DNA from: JAWKOK01 sp963848115
GTDB lineage: Bacteria > Chloroflexota > Anaerolineae > Caldilineales > Caldilineaceae
Direction: 5' to 3'
Length of the DNA stretch: 64,000 bases
NCBI GenBank assembly: GCA_963848115.1
Contig: CAWKCP010000023.1
Span: 62,001-126,000 of the forward strand
A model generated the notes under the pieces. It had not been told where the DNA came from, did not search any database, and saw only the letters and a list, made by a program, of their open reading frames with translations. Position numbers and translations under genes: made by a program. How positions within the stretch are numbered: position 1 is the stretch's first letter; the number at the start of each line of letters is the position of its first letter. This document shows positions 8,648 to 17,624 of this stretch, one piece after another.

Positions 8648-9499
8648 ATGGAGTTTGGGCGCAGAGAACTTGAGATCGTCATCGAAATTGCAGACCGGGG
8701 CGGGCAACTGGTCAACCGTATGCAACGCGAGGGGATCAAATCGATCACAGGAAAATCCAACGAGATCGACCTGGTTACCGAAGCCGATGTGGCCAATGAG
8801 GCCTTCATTCGTCAGTCGCTGGCCGATCACTTCCCGACCATCGGCTTTTGGGGCGAGGAGAGCAACAACCGGCCTGACTCGGAGGCGTACTGGGTTGTTG
8901 ATCCCATCGACGGCACCGTCAACTACGCCAACGCAATCCCTTACTACGCCGTCAACATTGGCCTGCAGCAGGGTGATGAAATGGCCCTGGCCGTGACGGT
9001 CGAGTTGCCGCTAGGTCGGGTCTACTGGGCGCTTAAGGGTGAAGGCGCCTACATGCGGGAGACCGACGGACAGGTCCGTCGACTGCATGTCAATGAAGTC
9101 CACAGCATGCGCCAAGCCATCCTATCGACTGGCGTTCCCTATACTCGAGCCGAGAATCCCGACAACAACAGCGTCGAGATTGCCCATTTCATTCCACTCT
9201 GTTCCGGTATCCGGCGCATGGGTTCCTGCGCCATCGATCTGGCGCAAGTGGCCAGCGGCGCCTACGCCGTACACTGGGAACGCGATCTCAATGCCTGGGA
9301 CATCGCCCCGGGCGCGCTGATGATTCGCGAGGCCGGCGGCATCGTCACCGACTACGACGGCAATCCATGGACGCCGGCCGAGCGCGACTTCATCGCCAGC
9401 AACGGTCAACCGGAGCTGCATCAAGCCATGCTCAGCGGCATTCATGCAGCTCGGTTGAACCTGCACAAAGCCAGCGTGATTGGCGAGCCGTTTGAGTAA
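8648..9499 (+). CDS. Inositol monophosphatase family phosphatase
   Basis: A 283-residue protein with GAGG upstream of ATG 8648. Metal-binding motifs of the Li-sensitive phosphatase superfamily are in order: GEESN (about 77-81), DPIDGTVNYAN (about 94-104; Asp-Pro-Ile-Asp-Gly) and WDIAPGALMIREAGG (about 217-231). Family activity: Mg-dependent removal of phosphate from inositol-1-phosphate, histidinol phosphate, fructose-1,6-bisphosphate or PAP; the sequence alone does not decide which. It stands alone on the plus strand, 350 bases before a phosphohexomutase gene. Confidence 0.9.
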   Translation: MEFGRRELEIVIEIADRGGQLVNRMQREGIKSITGKSNEIDLVTEADVANEAFIRQSLADHFPTIGFWGEESNNRPDSEAYWVVDPIDGTVNYANAIPYYAVNIGLQQGDEMALAVTVELPLGRVYWALKGEGAYMRETDGQVRRLHVNEVHSMRQAILSTGVPYTRAENPDNNSVEIAHFIPLCSGIRRMGSCAIDLAQVASGAYAVHWERDLNAWDIAPGALMIREAGGIVTDYDGNPWTPAERDFIASNGQPELHQAMLSGIHAARLNLHKASVIGEPFE

Positions 9500-9501
9500 G
9501 G

Positions 9502-9602
9502 CTTTTCCAAAATGTTAATTATCCGGGATTTGGCAAAGCCTCAAGCCGTTCCAGGCAAAGACTTCCTTGCAACGGATATTTATCTCTCTGGAATGGCCTA
9601 AG
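9502..9602. repeat. Dispersed ~100-bp repeat, copy 1
   Basis: Starts TTTTCCAAAAT and contains GGCAAAGCCTCAAGCC and TTATCTCTCTGGAATGGCC. A second copy lies at 35755-35850 with the same order and scattered substitutions. Each copy carries the inverted arms CATTCCA/TGGAATG (CGTTCCA here). The remaining 9603-9850 before the mutase gene shows no gene. Confidence 0.75.
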
Positions 9603-9850
9603 TGTGGGTGGCAGGCCGAAGGGGTTGGAATCGCAAAAAGCAGCGCGCTTTCTTATCCTTCTGGAATGCTGATATACTGATGCATCCGTCACCGGGGACA
9701 CTACCATCGAGCGACTCTTCAACCAAATAATTCCGCGTGGCCTGAGCCGGGTTGGCGTTATGGCGATTGATCTCATCGCCCTCCCTTGAAGGCGCTCTCC
9801 GCCTCTGCAAAACCGTGCCTCCACAAAATTCAGGACCAAGGAGTCTACGC

Positions 9851-11326
9851 ATGTCTTCTGATATCAAGTTCGGCACTGATGGCTGGCGAGCCCGCATTGC
9901 TGAAGACTACACGTTTGCCAATCTGCGTCGCTGCAGCCAAGGATACGCCGACTATCTCAAGGCCCAGGACGCGGCGCGCCAGACTGAACCAGTCAATGTC
10001 GTCGTCGGCCATGACCGGCGCTTCTTGGCCGAACACTTCGCAATCGCCGCAGCAGAAGTCCTAGCCGGCAACGGCTTCAAGGTGTTTCTCACTGACACAG
10101 CCACACCCACGCCTGTCATCTCCTTCAGTGTCGGCGCGCTGAACGCAGTGGCAGCCGTCAACATCACAGCCAGCCACAATCCGCCGGAAGATTGCGGATT
10201 CAAGGTACGCGACGAATTCGGCGGCGCGGTCGACCCGGCGGGGCTAACAGAGATCGAGTCATTGATACCAGCGGCCGATGACGCAGCCGCGATTCGCAGC
10301 ATATCCCTGGGCGAGGCGCTGGCCGACGGTTCCATCGAGTACTTTGACGCCAAGCCGGCCTATATGAAGCGCGTCGCCGAACTGATCGACGTCCAACCCA
10401 TCAAGGATGCCGGCCTCAAGGTCGTCGTCGACAACATGTGGGGTAACGGCTCAGGCTGGCTGACTGAGATCCTGGGCGGCGGCAAAACCGAGTTGATCGA
10501 AGTCCACGCCGATCGCAACCCCATCTTTCCAGAAATGCAACGACCGGAGCCAATCCCGCCCAATGTCGATGCGGGGCTGGCCGTGGGGCGAGCGCTGGGT
10601 GCAGACTGTGTCTGTATCATGGACGGCGACGCTGATCGTTGCGGCCTGGGCGATGAGAACGGCGAGTTTGTTGACCAGCTGCGCGTCTTCGGTCTGCTGG
10701 CCTACTACTTGCTCGAAGTACGCGGCGAGCGTGGCACCATCGTCAAAACATTGAGCACCACCACGATGCTCGATAAACTGGGCAAGATCTACGATGTGCC
10801 CGTCGTCAATACCGGTGTCGGTTTCAAGTATGTGGCTCCCGCTATGATGGAGCACGATGCGTTGATCGGCGGCGAAGAGAGCGGCGGCTACGCCTTCCAG
10901 AACCATGTGCCCGAACGCGACGGCATCATTGCCAACCTCTATCTGCTCGACCTCATGGTGCGCACCGGCAAGAAGCCGACCGAACTACTGCAACTGCTGT
11001 TCGACAAGGTCGGCAGCCACTACTACGACCGCATCGACACGCGGCTGAGCGGCGACGAGATGAAAGAGAACGCCAAGGCCCAACTCGACGCCTTGAACGT
11101 CACCGACGGCCTTACGCTGGGCGGCCATGATGTGGTTGACCTGGTGACCATTGACGGCTACAAGTTCATCATGGATGACGGCGGCTGGCTGTTGGTCCGC
11201 TTCTCCGGCACAGAGCCGCTGATCCGCATCTACACTGAGACGACCGATGAGGCTGCGGTGCAGGATATTCTAAATGACGGCCTTGCACTGGCCGGAATTG
11301 TGGGAAAAAGTGATGGAGCGACTTGA
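9851..11326 (+). CDS. Phosphoglucomutase/phosphomannomutase family protein
   Basis: A 491-residue protein. ATG 9851 is chosen because AAGGAG lies eight bases before it and the family normally begins IKFGTDGWR. Alpha-D-phosphohexomutase motifs are in order: catalytic serine loop NITASHNPPE (about 98-107), metal loop DGDADRCGL (about 257-265), sugar-binding loop GGEESGGYAF (about 340-349) and phosphate-binding loop RFSGTEPLIRI (about 449-459). Reaction: interconversion of hexose 1- and 6-phosphates via a phosphoserine; whether glucose, mannose or glucosamine is preferred cannot be read. A long palindrome follows the stop. Confidence 0.93.
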   Translation: MSSDIKFGTDGWRARIAEDYTFANLRRCSQGYADYLKAQDAARQTEPVNVVVGHDRRFLAEHFAIAAAEVLAGNGFKVFLTDTATPTPVISFSVGALNAVAAVNITASHNPPEDCGFKVRDEFGGAVDPAGLTEIESLIPAADDAAAIRSISLGEALADGSIEYFDAKPAYMKRVAELIDVQPIKDAGLKVVVDNMWGNGSGWLTEILGGGKTELIEVHADRNPIFPEMQRPEPIPPNVDAGLAVGRALGADCVCIMDGDADRCGLGDENGEFVDQLRVFGLLAYYLLEVRGERGTIVKTLSTTTMLDKLGKIYDVPVVNTGVGFKYVAPAMMEHDALIGGEESGGYAFQNHVPERDGIIANLYLLDLMVRTGKKPTELLQLLFDKVGSHYYDRIDTRLSGDEMKENAKAQLDALNVTDGLTLGGHDVVDLVTIDGYKFIMDDGGWLLVRFSGTEPLIRIYTETTDEAAVQDILNDGLALAGIVGKSDGAT

Positions 11327-11347
11327 TTTTGGAGAATGGTAGTGGAA

Positions 11348-11393
11348 GATTGGGGGAAGGGCAGAGTGCCGGCACTCTGCCCTTCCCCCAATC
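11348..11393. terminator. 46-bp perfect palindrome after the mutase
   Basis: Starts GATTGGGGGAAGGGCAGAG, turns at GCCGGC, and ends with the exact reverse complement. It sits 22 bases after the mutase stop. It probably ends transcription or protects the mRNA end; the T tract is poor. Confidence 0.6.
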
Positions 11394-11563
11394 CCTACAA
11401 TCTCAACCCATCAGCCTCGGAAAAGCCCATTTCTGACTTTCCTATCACGCTTTCGCTTCGCGCCAATCTGCAATCCAAAGTACGGTCTTCGCTTCTCCCC
11501 TGTGATAAAATGAACAAACTAAATTTGAGCGTGGACTGATTGTTTGTGGAGTGGATTTGGGCA

Positions 11564-12478
11564 ATGTCAGACCGTGCGACGCGACCGATGCTCGTTGATA
11601 GTCACTGCCATCTAGATGTAGAGCAGTTCGATTCCGATCGAGATGCAGTGATTGCGCGGGCGCAGGCGGACGCTGTAGGCCTGATCATCGTGCCCGGCAT
11701 CCAGTTGGAAACAATGCACCAGCCACTTGCCTTGGCCGAGGCGGTCTCCGGCGTCTATGCAGCGGTCGGCGTGCATCCCACCAGTTGCCGGGATTTTGAC
11801 CAGGCCAGTGTCGAAAAACTACGTGAGTTGGCCCGGCACCCAAAAGTCGTCGCCATCGGCGAGATCGGGCTGGACTACCACTGGGACACAGTGGCGTCGG
11901 ACCAACAGCGCTTCGCACTGGAGGCTCAACTCACACTAGCCGCTGAACTTGGATTGCCGGTGATCATTCACAGCCGCGATTCCAACGAGGATGTGGCTGA
12001 CATCCTGAGTACATGGGCAAATTCCGAAACGGTACGCCGCTCACCGTTGCATGATCGACCGTTCAAGGGCGTGCTTCATGCTTTCAGCGGAGATCTGGCC
12101 CTGGCCAAAGAAGCCTACAGTTGGGGCTTTGCCTTGAGCCTGGGCGGCCCGGTCACGTATAAGAACGCACGCAAGCTGCACAATCTTGTTCCGGAACTAC
12201 GTCTCGATGCCCTGATGCTCGAGACCGACGCGCCCTATCTGACGCCGCATCCCTATCGAGGCAAGCGAAATGAGCCGGCTAACATTTCATTGATCTGCGA
12301 AACGATTGCCCGGCTGCGCTCTCAGCCGGAAGATGAAGTAACCCCGGACGAAATTGCTTCGGAGACCACAAAGACTGCACTGCGCTTTTTTGGGTTGGAG
12401 AATGACTATCATTACCATAAACAACCAAGTGTTGGACAATCACTTGCCGCTCAAGGTCGACATGCGACCGCAGATTGA
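11564..12478 (+). CDS. tatD: TatD family metal-dependent deoxyribonuclease
   Basis: A 304-residue protein from ATG 11564; a TTG at 11540 would add eight residues. TatD hallmarks: DSHCHLD (about 10-16), GEIGLDYHW, VIIHSRD (His ligand), VLHAFSGD and LETDAPYLTP near residue 225. These are the His/Asp/Glu ligands of the TIM-barrel amidohydrolase-like nuclease. Family role: 3'-5' DNA/RNA exonuclease in repair and turnover. Its 3' end overlaps the start of the polyprenyl synthase gene, suggesting one transcription unit. The last ~20 residues are out of character and may result from read-through into that gene's start. Confidence 0.9.
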   Translation: MSDRATRPMLVDSHCHLDVEQFDSDRDAVIARAQADAVGLIIVPGIQLETMHQPLALAEAVSGVYAAVGVHPTSCRDFDQASVEKLRELARHPKVVAIGEIGLDYHWDTVASDQQRFALEAQLTLAAELGLPVIIHSRDSNEDVADILSTWANSETVRRSPLHDRPFKGVLHAFSGDLALAKEAYSWGFALSLGGPVTYKNARKLHNLVPELRLDALMLETDAPYLTPHPYRGKRNEPANISLICETIARLRSQPEDEVTPDEIASETTKTALRFFGLENDYHYHKQPSVGQSLAAQGRHATAD

Positions 12479-13535
12479 CGACAGGGGAACGATCGCCCCG
12501 GCGCCCCTTCAGTCTGCGCGAAGGGATGTGCGCCAACTTCTGGCTCCTGTCCAAAAAGGGCTGAAGGGGGTAGAGGGAAAGCTAAAGGGTGTTGACTCAG
12601 CGCTCTTTGACCCGCTGGCCACGGCCTTTGTCGATCTCATCGGCAGCGGCGGCAAGCGGCTGCGCCCCGCCTTAGCGCTACTCGCCTATGGACTCGAGTC
12701 ACCGTTGAATGAGTCAGCAGATTCGTATGCACGGGTTATCTCTCTGGCTGCGTCCGTGGAGATGCTTCACACTGCCACGCTGGTCCATGATGACGTGATC
12801 GACGATGCGCTGTTACGCCGCGGCGCGCCGACGCTCAACGCGAGTTGGACCAAGGGTGCAACGGTGCTGGCGGGCAATTTCATGTTTGGCCGGGCCGCCT
12901 ACTTCTCTTCGGAAACCGACGACGTGCGCGTGATCAATATCTTCAGCGATACGTTGCAGGTGATCGTCAATGGGGAGTTGCGTCAACTCTTCGCCCGCTT
13001 CGACTATGTTCAGGACAAAGATGAATATTACCAGCGCATCTATGCCAAGACCGCCAGCCTCTTTTGCGCGGCGACCGAGGGGGCCGCAATCCTTTCAGGG
13101 ATGACGGAGACCCAGATCACGCAACTTCGCGAGTTCGGCTATAACCTGGGCATGGCGTTCCAAATTGTCGATGATATCCTCGACTTCACCAGCGATGACA
13201 ACACATTGGGCAAGCCGGCCGGTAGCGATCTACGTCAGGGTACCTTGACGCTGCCCTTCTTCTACTTCATGCAGTCTCAAGCCAAACCGGAAGCGTTGCT
13301 GGATGAATTGGAGGAAACCTATTCTCAAGCAACGATGAACAGTTCAGGAATCTGGGACGAGACGATTCAGCGCACAGTCCAGAACCTGCGCAACAGTCAG
13401 GCCATAGAGAATGCCCGCCAAGAAGCGCTTGATTTTGTAGACCTGGCACGCGGCAACCTCGCCCCATTTGCGGAGAGCGAGTTCAAGTCATCCATGTTGG
13501 GACTCTGCGACTTCGTGGTTGACCGCACGTTCTAG
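12462..13535 (+). CDS. Polyprenyl diphosphate synthase
   Basis: About 357 residues from ATG 12462, which has AAGG five bases before it and overlaps tatD by 17 bases; an in-frame ATG at 12402 is also possible. Trans-isoprenyl diphosphate synthase motifs: GGKRLRPAL, first Asp-rich motif LVHDDVIDD (about 110), the MTETQITQ helix and second Asp-rich motif QIVDDILDFTSDD (about 235), GKPAGSDLRQGTLTLP. It condenses isopentenyl diphosphate onto an allylic diphosphate; chain length is not readable. Product use is likely quinones, carotenoids or lipid carrier. It sits 11 bases before the glycosyltransferase gene. Confidence 0.93.
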   Translation: MRPQIDDRGTIAPAPLQSARRDVRQLLAPVQKGLKGVEGKLKGVDSALFDPLATAFVDLIGSGGKRLRPALALLAYGLESPLNESADSYARVISLAASVEMLHTATLVHDDVIDDALLRRGAPTLNASWTKGATVLAGNFMFGRAAYFSSETDDVRVINIFSDTLQVIVNGELRQLFARFDYVQDKDEYYQRIYAKTASLFCAATEGAAILSGMTETQITQLREFGYNLGMAFQIVDDILDFTSDDNTLGKPAGSDLRQGTLTLPFFYFMQSQAKPEALLDELEETYSQATMNSSGIWDETIQRTVQNLRNSQAIENARQEALDFVDLARGNLAPFAESEFKSSMLGLCDFVVDRTF

Positions 13536-13546
13536 CAGGCCACACC

Positions 13547-14602
13547 ATGTCCTCAACGGATCTCCCTCTCTCAGCAGATCCCCGCTGTGATCTTTCGATT
13601 GTCATTGTCCACTGGAATGTGGTCGATCTGCTTGTCGCCTGTTTGCAGTCGATTGAAGCAGCAAGCCGGAGTCCAGATCCTACCGTCTCCCTCCGCTCCT
13701 TCGGGCCCGCAGATCAAGCAAAAACCGTCGAAGTCATTGTGGTTGACAGTGCCAGCGCTGATGACGTGGTAACGCGGGTCTCCACCCTGTTTCCTTGGGT
13801 TCAACTAATCGTCAGCGAGAGCAACCTGGGCTTCACCGCCGGTAACAATCTCGGCTATGCCGCCAGTAGCGGGCGCTTCGTCCTCTTTCTCAATCCTGAC
13901 ACTGAGATCGTGAAGGATGAAACAGGTGGCGACAGCCTGTGGACGCTCTACTCTGCGGTTTGCGCCGACGACACAGTAGGCATGGCCGGCCCCCAACTAC
14001 GCTATGCTGACGGAACGTTGCAGTCCAGCAGACGGCGCTTTCCCACACGGCTCACCGGCTTTTTCGAGAGCACCTGGCTGGGTGCTGCGCTTCCGGTCAA
14101 CCCCTGGTCAAAGCGGATGCACATGGATGACTGGCAGGTGAGCAGCAGCCACGATGTCGATTGGATCGTGGGCGCGGCCATGTTGGCACCGCGTCAAGTG
14201 TTGGAACAGGTGCGAATGCCCGAATATGCAGGCCCCTTTGACGAAGGATTCTTCATGTACAGTGAGGAATCCGACCTCTGCCGGCGGATCAGATCGGCCG
14301 GCTGGCGTGTGATCTATGTGCCGGAATCGACGATCATCCACTACGAAGGACGCAGCAGCGAACAAGTTGTCGCTGCTCGCCATATTCACTTCAACACCTC
14401 GAAGGTCCACTACTATCACAAGCACTTCGGCCGGGGTTGGGCTGAAGTGCTGCGCCGCTATCTGTTGCTTGAGTTCCGCATGCAGATCTGGCTCGAAGGC
14501 GTCAAGCGCCTGCTTGGCAGCAAGCCCGCACTGCGTAGCGCTCGGATCGAGGCCTACAAACAGGTCTTGGCGAGCGGGTTGCGATCTGGAGATTCGGGTT
14601 GA
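13547..14602 (+). CDS. Family 2 glycosyltransferase
   Basis: A 351-residue GT-A enzyme. LSIVIVHWNVVDLLVACL opens the Rossmann-like nucleotide-binding half, followed by VIVVDSASADD, SNLGFTAGNNLGYAASSG and the FLNPDTEI metal loop (a DxD variant, about 116-123), and later VGAAMLAPR and EESDLCRRI with RSAGWRVIYVPE. These are the usual rhamnosyltransferase/WbbL-like features. It lacks membrane helices, so a cytosolic enzyme acting on a lipid-linked acceptor is inferred, in keeping with the polyprenyl synthase directly upstream. Confidence 0.9.
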   Translation: MSSTDLPLSADPRCDLSIVIVHWNVVDLLVACLQSIEAASRSPDPTVSLRSFGPADQAKTVEVIVVDSASADDVVTRVSTLFPWVQLIVSESNLGFTAGNNLGYAASSGRFVLFLNPDTEIVKDETGGDSLWTLYSAVCADDTVGMAGPQLRYADGTLQSSRRRFPTRLTGFFESTWLGAALPVNPWSKRMHMDDWQVSSSHDVDWIVGAAMLAPRQVLEQVRMPEYAGPFDEGFFMYSEESDLCRRIRSAGWRVIYVPESTIIHYEGRSSEQVVAARHIHFNTSKVHYYHKHFGRGWAEVLRRYLLLEFRMQIWLEGVKRLLGSKPALRSARIEAYKQVLASGLRSGDSG

Positions 14603-14615
14603 GATTGACTTTTCC

Positions 14616-14645
14616 TCGACAAGCGCATGATCGATACGCTATAAT
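14616..14645 (+). promoter_or_regulatory. Probable sigma70-type promoter for the Uma2 gene
   Basis: TCGACA (14616-14621), an 18-base spacer and TATAAT (14640-14645), 46 bases before the start codon. The -10 is perfect, the -35 moderate. Confidence 0.5.
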
Positions 14646-14690
14646 CAGCCTACTAATGGCCTGTATCGCTAGTGAGAGTTGAGGTGTTTC

Positions 14691-15281
14691 ATGCCAATCG
14701 CCATTGACAGAATGAAACTTAGTGAGCCGGAAATGACGGCGCCCCTACAACCTGGTGACAAGCTGTCACGTGTCGAGTTTGAGCGCCTTTACGCGGCAAT
14801 GCCTGATGGTAAGAAAGCTGAGTTAGTCGAAGGAATCGTATATATGCCATCCCCCACGCATTACGAAAAACACGGACGGCCACATAGTAATCTGATTACC
14901 TGGCTGGGCTACTACAGTGCACACACGCCCGGCACAACGGTGGGCGACAATGTGACGGTTCGTATCGATCACGAAAACGAAGTCCAACCCGACGCGCTAA
15001 TGCGTATCGATTCAGCTTTCGGCGGACGCAGCTCTGTTTCAGATGACGACTATCTCGAAGGTCCGTCGGAACTAATCGTCGAGATAGCGGCCAGCAGTGT
15101 CAGCTACGACATGAACCAGAAACGGCGGGTCTATGCGCGCACCGGCGTGCCCGAGTATATCGTGTTGCTCACATACGAGCAACGCGTGGTCTGGTTCGTA
15201 TTGCGGGAGGGAATTTACGAAGAGAAATCAAGCCCGGCGATTCTCCTGACAACAACGCTGACAACTCCTCCGGTGTGTTGA
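14691..15281 (+). CDS. Uma2 family (DUF820) nuclease-like protein, C terminus apparently replaced
   Basis: A 196-residue protein; ATG 14691 has GAGG seven bases upstream. PD-(D/E)XK-like Uma2 features: AELVEGIVYMPSP, VQPDALMRI (catalytic Asp), SELIVEIAASSVSYD (Glu) and KRRVYARTGVPEYIVL (Lys). After REGIYEE the protein becomes low-complexity Ser/Thr/Leu (SSPAILLTTTLTTPPVC), and its last 113 bases are antisense to the yyaL-like gene. Family members usually continue with a conserved FPGLWL-like C terminus, absent here, so the true end was probably lost by a rearrangement joining the two convergent genes. Function of the family in bacteria is not established. Confidence 0.75.
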   Translation: MPIAIDRMKLSEPEMTAPLQPGDKLSRVEFERLYAAMPDGKKAELVEGIVYMPSPTHYEKHGRPHSNLITWLGYYSAHTPGTTVGDNVTVRIDHENEVQPDALMRIDSAFGGRSSVSDDDYLEGPSELIVEIAASSVSYDMNQKRRVYARTGVPEYIVLLTYEQRVVWFVLREGIYEEKSSPAILLTTTLTTPPVC

Positions 15282-17298
15282 CCGGGAGCTTACAGGTGAA
15301 GTTTTCACAGACATAAGCGGCAGGTTTGCCGTCAACCAACGTGCGATCTGCCAGAAGCGGCAGGTCGCTTTTTTCGTCCGGCCGCTTCAAGGCCAGCACG
15401 GTGTGGGGAAGATACCGCTTGCGCACCTGGCGCAGCAAGGCCCGAGTCGCGTCATCATCGGGATCACCGACGACGGCGATCTCTTGGCTTGGGGCCAACA
15501 ACGTGTCCAACGCGCCCAACATGCGGCCGAAGCCCGTCGGCTGTTGTCCCATTGAATCCTTCATGAGCAGCAGAATCCGAGAGGCCTCTTCACGATACTC
15601 ATGACGGTCAACCAAGACGCTGAGCCGCAGTAATGCCTCGGCGGCCATCGAATTGCCGCTGGGGATGGCGTTGTCGACAAAGTCCTTGCGCCGCACGACC
15701 AACTGCTCATGATCCACGCCGGTCTGATAGAAGCCTCCGCGTTCGGCGTCCTGGAACTGCTTGAATATGATGCCCGTCAGGCGGCTGGCCTCGCCTAGCC
15801 AGCGAAGCTCAAAAGTGGCTTCGTAGAGTGCAATTAGCGCCCGGACAAAGGATGCGTAGTCTTCCAGGTAGGCGTTGAAGCGGGCACGCCCATCTTTGTG
15901 GCTGCGGAAGAGACGCCCATCGCTTTGGCTCATGTTGGTGAGGATAAAATCGGCTGCAGCGCGGGCAGCATGGAGCGCATCCTCGCGTTCCAGCACGGAA
16001 CCGCAATCGGCCAGCGCATGGATCATCAGGCCATTCCACTCGGTCAGGATCTTTTCATCGCGCTCCGGTTTGATGCGCTTTTCACGTTCGGCGAAGAGCG
16101 CCAACCGGCTGATCGAGAGCGATTGCTCGACATCGGTTCGACTCAGATCGAACCGGCCGGCTACATCCTCGGATGTCTTGACGATATTGAGAATATTGCT
16201 TCCCTCGAAATTGCCCCGCTCGGAAACATCGTAGTAATCCTCGAAGACGGCGGCCATCTGGGGACCGAGGATGGTCTGTATTTCCGCTGGTTTCCACAAG
16301 AAGAACTTGCCTTCTTCACCCTCACTGTCAGCGTCCTGCGTGCTGTAGAAGCCGCCTTCGGGCGAGGTCATCTCGCGCAATACATAGTCGATAGTCTCTT
16401 CAATCACGCGTCGATAAATGGGCCTTCCAGTGACACGCCAGGCGTTGAGATTGCTGCGCAACAGTTGGGCATTGTCGTAGAGCATCTTTTCGAAATGGGG
16501 AGCCAGCCAGTAGGCGTCAACGCTGTAGCGGTGGAAACCGCCGCCAAGCTGATCGTAGATGCCGCCATTGGCCATCTTGAAGAGCGTCAGTTCGGCCATG
16601 TAGAGCGCCTCTTCATCGCCAGTGCGTACGAACTGACTCATGGCGAAGTCGAGTGTCATGGGCTGAGGGAACTTAGGCTGGCTACCGAAGCCGCCATTCT
16701 CCTCATCGAAATTTTCCTTCAACGTGGCGACCGCCTCATCAAGGGTCTCAGGTCCCAGATCCGACTGTTCGCTGGCCATGACCGATGTGCGATTCAGCAT
16801 CTCAGTTAGGCGCGACGCCTGCTCGGCGACCTTCTCGTGGTCCCGTTGATAGGTGGACGCAATGGATTGCAGCAACTGTGGAAAACTCGGCATACCATAG
16901 CGCGGCTCGGGCGGATAGTAGGTGCCGCCGTAGAAAGGCTGTCCGTCCGGCGTTAGGAAGACGCTCATGGGCCAGCCGCCCTGGCCCGTCAAAGCCTGGA
17001 CCGCGTCCATATAGATGGCGTCCAGGTCCGGACGCTCTTCACGATCAACCTTGATGTTGACAAACAATTCATTCATCAGCGCGGCCGTGGCCTCATTCTC
17101 AAAGCTCTCGCGTTCCATGACATGGCACCAGTGGCAGGCGCTGTAGCCGATGCTCAAAAAGATGGGCTTATCCTCATTGCGGGCCCTGGTCAATGCCTCC
17201 TCACCCCATGGATACCAGTCCACGGGGTTGTGGGCATGCTGGAGCAGATAAGGTGACGTCTCGTTGGCAAGGCGATTTCTGTATGTGTGACTGTCCAT
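15169..17298 (-). CDS. Thioredoxin domain-containing protein (DUF255, YyaL/SPATA20-like)
   Basis: A 709-residue protein. An N-terminal thioredoxin-like domain has HAHNPVDWYPWGEEAL and a redox motif CHWC at Cys55/Cys58, followed by KVDREERPDLD and GGWPMSVFLTPDG. A long (alpha/alpha)6-barrel-like region follows, with GGGFHRYSVD, HFEKMLYDNAQL, DADSEGEEGKFF and LTEWNGLMI. The family is large and poorly understood biochemically. The expected end CENFTCKLPVNTPEELSALL is followed by about 25 extra residues read antisense to Uma2, so the native stop seems lost. It is cytosolic by sequence (no signal peptide). Confidence 0.92.
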   Translation of the reverse strand: MDSHTYRNRLANETSPYLLQHAHNPVDWYPWGEEALTRARNEDKPIFLSIGYSACHWCHVMERESFENEATAALMNELFVNIKVDREERPDLDAIYMDAVQALTGQGGWPMSVFLTPDGQPFYGGTYYPPEPRYGMPSFPQLLQSIASTYQRDHEKVAEQASRLTEMLNRTSVMASEQSDLGPETLDEAVATLKENFDEENGGFGSQPKFPQPMTLDFAMSQFVRTGDEEALYMAELTLFKMANGGIYDQLGGGFHRYSVDAYWLAPHFEKMLYDNAQLLRSNLNAWRVTGRPIYRRVIEETIDYVLREMTSPEGGFYSTQDADSEGEEGKFFLWKPAEIQTILGPQMAAVFEDYYDVSERGNFEGSNILNIVKTSEDVAGRFDLSRTDVEQSLSISRLALFAEREKRIKPERDEKILTEWNGLMIHALADCGSVLEREDALHAARAAADFILTNMSQSDGRLFRSHKDGRARFNAYLEDYASFVRALIALYEATFELRWLGEASRLTGIIFKQFQDAERGGFYQTGVDHEQLVVRRKDFVDNAIPSGNSMAAEALLRLSVLVDRHEYREEASRILLLMKDSMGQQPTGFGRMLGALDTLLAPSQEIAVVGDPDDDATRALLRQVRKRYLPHTVLALKRPDEKSDLPLLADRTLVDGKPAAYVCENFTCKLPVNTPEELSALLSGESPGLISLRKFPPAIRTRPRVARM

Positions 17299-17476
17299 GA
17301 TTCTATCGTTTGACCACCCTTTATTGATAGTACTTGTGACACTTTTTCAAGAGTGTAGCACAGACGTGTAGTCGGCACGGTGGGCCATCTCCTGTTCATA
17401 TCTCGCACTTCATGCTTGGCGACTGAACGATCGAAGCCGGCAATTCTAAGCGTGGCGTGGCGAATCGGCTTTGCAT

Positions 17477-17547
17477 CGTAGAGCGGGTATCCTTACCCGC
17501 CAAGCGATTCCGAGCGAAGCCTGGCGGGTAAGGATACCCGCCCTACG
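17477..17547. repeat. Palindromic dispersed repeat (GGGCGGGTATCC family)
   Basis: CGTAGAGCGGGTATCCTTAC is mirrored 40 bases later by its near-perfect reverse complement. Relatives lie at 57011-57150 and 51531-51598. It lies in the gap after the yyaL-like gene start and before the promoter at 17590. Confidence 0.75.
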
Positions 17548-17589
17548 ATATAACAGACAGAGAATTTCTGTGCCGAAGCGGCGAATTGT

Positions 17590-17618
17590 TTGACAGATGA
17601 GTTGCTCATCATTATACT
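17590..17618 (+). promoter_or_regulatory. Near-consensus promoter with a palindromic spacer
   Basis: TTGACA, exactly 17 bases, then TATACT. The spacer itself contains the inverted repeat GATGAG-TTG-CTCATC (17596-17610), placed where a repressor would block polymerase. No ORF of convincing quality starts downstream before the terminator at 17831, so it may drive a short RNA or a long gatC leader. Confidence 0.6.
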
Positions 17619-17624
17619 TTCCAC

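Noticed and set aside
15898..16809. 303-residue ORF on the plus strand
   Set aside because: It is the antisense shadow of the yyaL-like gene, which carries clear family motifs.
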